Assembly (NCBI GenBank): GCA_002299865.1
Contig: DBNV01000116.1
Span: 1-7,473 of the forward strand
Origin: Desulfonatronaceae bacterium UBA663
GTDB lineage: Bacteria > Desulfobacterota > Desulfovibrionia > Desulfovibrionales > Desulfonatronaceae
Direction of reading: 5' to 3'
Length of the DNA: 7,473 nucleotides
Shown here: piece after piece, positions 5,462 to 7,473 of the stretch
How the letters are laid out: every line of letters begins with the position of its first letter
How positions within the stretch are numbered: the stretch's first letter is position 1
Position numbers and translations under genes: made by a program
The notes under the pieces: generated by a model
The model's database searches: none
What the model was told of the DNA's origin: nothing
What the model saw: the letters and a program-made list of their open reading frames with translations, nothing else

Positions 5462-7417
5462 TCAGTCTTCGGCCCGAAAAGCTTGCTCCAGGGCCTGCTC
5501 CAACTGCCTGAAGGTGAACAGATCCCGCAGAATCAGGGGGCGAAAGGCCGCGTCGCCGCGCTCAAAGATCGCCACCAGGGGAATGCTGTGGCTTCCAAGG
5601 CCGCGCAACAACTCCATGCCCGCCGGGTTTTCATGGGTTAAGTCCACCTTGATCAGACGCAGGCCGTATTTTTCCTGCAATGGCGCAAGATTGTGGGGGG
5701 TGAGCACGGTCTTTTCCAGAAATTTGCAGTTCGGGCACCACTGCGCCGTGAACTCCAGCAACATCCTGTCTTGTCCCAAGGCTTGCGTGTACAGCTTAAG
5801 CGAGAAAGGTTCCCATTGGCTGGCCACGGGCTTTGTCGTCAAGGCCCAGCCGCCGGCGCTTAAGACCAGCACCAAGGCCAAAGCGCGAATGGACCATCGT
5901 CGCAAGGCCGGATGGGACAAATTGGTCCAGCCGCCCCAGATCCAGGCGGCCATGCCCGTGACCCAGAACAAGACCAATACGGGAAACAGAAATTCCTCCG
6001 GCAAAAACGTGAGCAGGTAGATGCAGGTGGCCAACAGCAGAAAACCCAGGCCCTTTTCCAGATACAGCGTCCAATTGCCGGGCCTGGGCAGAAAACGCAC
6101 CAGACTTGGAAAAAAACTGACCGCAAAATAGGGCGAAGCCATGCCCAGGCCGATGCAGAAGAAAACCCCGGCCACCACCAAAGGCGGTTGCACCAATGTC
6201 CAGGCCAAAACTCCGCCCAAGAACGGTCCGCTGCACGGCGTGGCCAAAAGCGTGGCCAACATGCCGGTGCAATAGGCCTGACCCTCCGCCGAGAGGGAGG
6301 AATGGCTCTTGCGCCCCCATTTCAAATCGATCACGGGCAGGTTGAATACGCCAAAAAGGCTCAGGCTTAAGGCCAGCAACATGGTGGCCAGGACGATCAC
6401 GATGGTCGGATCCTGGAACAATTGTCCCCAGACCATGCCGGTCAATGACAGCAACAACGCCAGGAACATGAAGAACGTCAAAATACCCAGGGCAAAGAAC
6501 CGGTTGTGGTCTCGAAAGGCCTTGCGCTGACCCTCCATGTCCCCCGTGCCGACATCAGGTATCAGCCCGCGCAGTTTCAAGCTGACCACGGGCAGCACGC
6601 AAGGGGTCAGATTCAAAATCAAACCGCCCAGCAAGGCCAGCAACAGGGCCTTGCCCAGTCCGCGCACCTCCAGGCCCGGCTGGAAAGGAATCGGCTCAAG
6701 GCGCTCGGTCCCCAAGGATGCTGTCGGCTGCTCCGTTGTTCCGGCGGCGGGCTGAGCGGCAAACGGCGTGCCGGTCCTTCCTGGAGAGGCGGTCACAAGC
6801 TGCTCCACCCATTTCATGCCTAGAATCCCGTCGTGGTCCGCCTCGACCATGACTTCCTGCAGCTCATGGAAGGAGAAGGCCTCCCGGTGGTCCACGGGCC
6901 AGCAACTGCGATCCGAGCAGAGCAGCATCCGCAGATGCAGGTGCAACACGTCGTCCGAGCGCGGTTGAGCCGGTAAAACAATAAATATAGGGGTCGGCTC
7001 GACAAAGGCCTCCACCATCACCCCCGGCTCGAGGCTGTCCTCCTTGACGTCCCCCGGAGGATATAAAACCTCAAGAAACTCTTGGTCCGGCGTGAGCCAG
7101 GCCTGCAACGTGGTGGGCACGCCGGTGGGGCCCGGATCATGGGCGTAAGTGTACCAGCCCGGCGCTGGAGTCAACCAAAAAACCACAAGGAGCGAACCGG
7201 CGGGGGCCAGGCCGATGCGTTGATCCAGGCGATAAAGTTCCAGCCTGGAGGAGAACGGAGCCTGCAAAGGCTCCGCCTGCGTTGGCTGTAAAAAAAAGAA
7301 CCCGGACAACAAGAAGAGCATCCCCGCAGAAAAAACAGCCGTGGCGATGGTCCCGAACGTGCTGCATCCGGTGCGTCGCCGCACACTTGCTCTGGCAAAG
7401 AAAAAAAACGTCTGCAT
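5462..7417 (-). CDS. dsbD: Thiol:disulfide interchange protein DsbD
   Basis: This 651-residue inner-membrane protein carries electrons from cytoplasmic thioredoxin to periplasmic proteins, for example for disulfide isomerisation and cytochrome c assembly. A long N-terminal signal (RASVRRR, then a hydrophobic stretch to about 47) ends at a plausible TQA-EP cleavage site. The periplasmic N-terminal domain (about 50-240) has the cysteine pair C167/C172 in LLCSDRSCWP, spaced CxxxxC, one residue tighter than in E. coli DsbD. The membrane core has about eight helices with the redox cysteines C273 (NLTPCVLP) and C395 (ATPCSGP). The C-terminal thioredoxin-like domain has WCPNC (C561/C564) and the cis-proline SIPLV (611-615). 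All six redox cysteines are present, so it should be functional. The longer N-terminal half gives a length above the E. coli protein (565). The frame also has a TTG at 7418-7420, but the ATG at 7415-7417 is preferred, with GGCGGA 6 bases upstream. Confidence 0.94.
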   Translation of the reverse strand: MQTFFFFARASVRRRTGCSTFGTIATAVFSAGMLFLLSGFFFLQPTQAEPLQAPFSSRLELYRLDQRIGLAPAGSLLVVFWLTPAPGWYTYAHDPGPTGVPTTLQAWLTPDQEFLEVLYPPGDVKEDSLEPGVMVEAFVEPTPIFIVLPAQPRSDDVLHLHLRMLLCSDRSCWPVDHREAFSFHELQEVMVEADHDGILGMKWVEQLVTASPGRTGTPFAAQPAAGTTEQPTASLGTERLEPIPFQPGLEVRGLGKALLLALLGGLILNLTPCVLPVVSLKLRGLIPDVGTGDMEGQRKAFRDHNRFFALGILTFFMFLALLLSLTGMVWGQLFQDPTIVIVLATMLLALSLSLFGVFNLPVIDLKWGRKSHSSLSAEGQAYCTGMLATLLATPCSGPFLGGVLAWTLVQPPLVVAGVFFCIGLGMASPYFAVSFFPSLVRFLPRPGNWTLYLEKGLGFLLLATCIYLLTFLPEEFLFPVLVLFWVTGMAAWIWGGWTNLSHPALRRWSIRALALVLVLSAGGWALTTKPVASQWEPFSLKLYTQALGQDRMLLEFTAQWCPNCKFLEKTVLTPHNLAPLQEKYGLRLIKVDLTHENPAGMELLRGLGSHSIPLVAIFERGDAAFRPLILRDLFTFRQLEQALEQAFRAED

Positions 7418-7473
7418 CAAAAATCCGCCTTGACAAAACGCGAAGGTGAAGTCTAGACGTTAAGGCTTGCCGC
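7418..7473 (-). other. Upstream flank of dsbD
   Basis: The last 56 bases hold the dsbD ribosome binding site (AAGGCGGA on the minus strand, about 7424-7431). A TAGACT that could be a -10 element lies near 7450, but its -35 partner would fall close to or beyond the window edge. No gene is seen here. Confidence 0.35.

Noticed and set aside
7418..7420. TTG start for dsbD
   Set aside because: The ATG immediately after it has better spacing to the ribosome binding site.

Overview
The window reads as a chromosomal segment of a Gram-negative bacterium with moderately high GC. It encodes a two-membrane envelope system (MCE/Mla-type lipid transporter) and a periplasmic thiol-reduction protein (DsbD). 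Gene content and protein style would fit a sulfate-reducing Desulfobacterota/Desulfovibrionales-like organism, but that placement is an impression and not demonstrated here.

Layout. (1) 1-1210, plus strand: a near-consensus sigma-70 promoter (64-92), a 120-nt leader holding a possible 23-codon ORF, and a solitary beta-class DNA methyltransferase gene (219-1127). An 84-bp imperfect palindrome follows the stop codon directly and resembles an integron attC recombination site. (2) 1211-1462: mostly non-coding DNA with small ORF scraps and a spaced inverted repeat. (3) 1463-4605, minus strand: an mlaE-mlaF-mlaD operon (permease, ATPase, MCE substrate-binding protein) closed by a textbook intrinsic terminator at 1463-1502. 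(4) 4606-4731: intergenic. (5) 4732-5400, minus strand: an HD-domain phosphohydrolase of the YfbR/HDDC2 type with its own predicted promoter. (6) 5462-7417, minus strand: a full-length DsbD-type thiol:disulfide interchange protein. (7) 7418-7473: upstream flank with no gene seen.

How the genes work together. MlaE and MlaF form the inner-membrane ABC engine and MlaD the MCE ring that carries lipid across the periplasm. No MlaC, MlaB or MlaA is encoded in the window, and the terminator shows the operon ends with mlaD. MlaD is about 500 residues long. It has a long helical segment after the MCE domain and a C-terminal stretch of about 170 residues that looks like consecutive amphipathic beta strands, possibly an outer-membrane or barrel-like domain. 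This is the most interesting protein-level observation. DsbD passes electrons from the cytoplasm to periplasmic thiols. The HD protein is probably a cytoplasmic nucleotide phosphohydrolase. The methyltransferase module lies in the opposite orientation, has no restriction endonuclease beside it, and carries the attC-like end, so it may be an acquired cassette.
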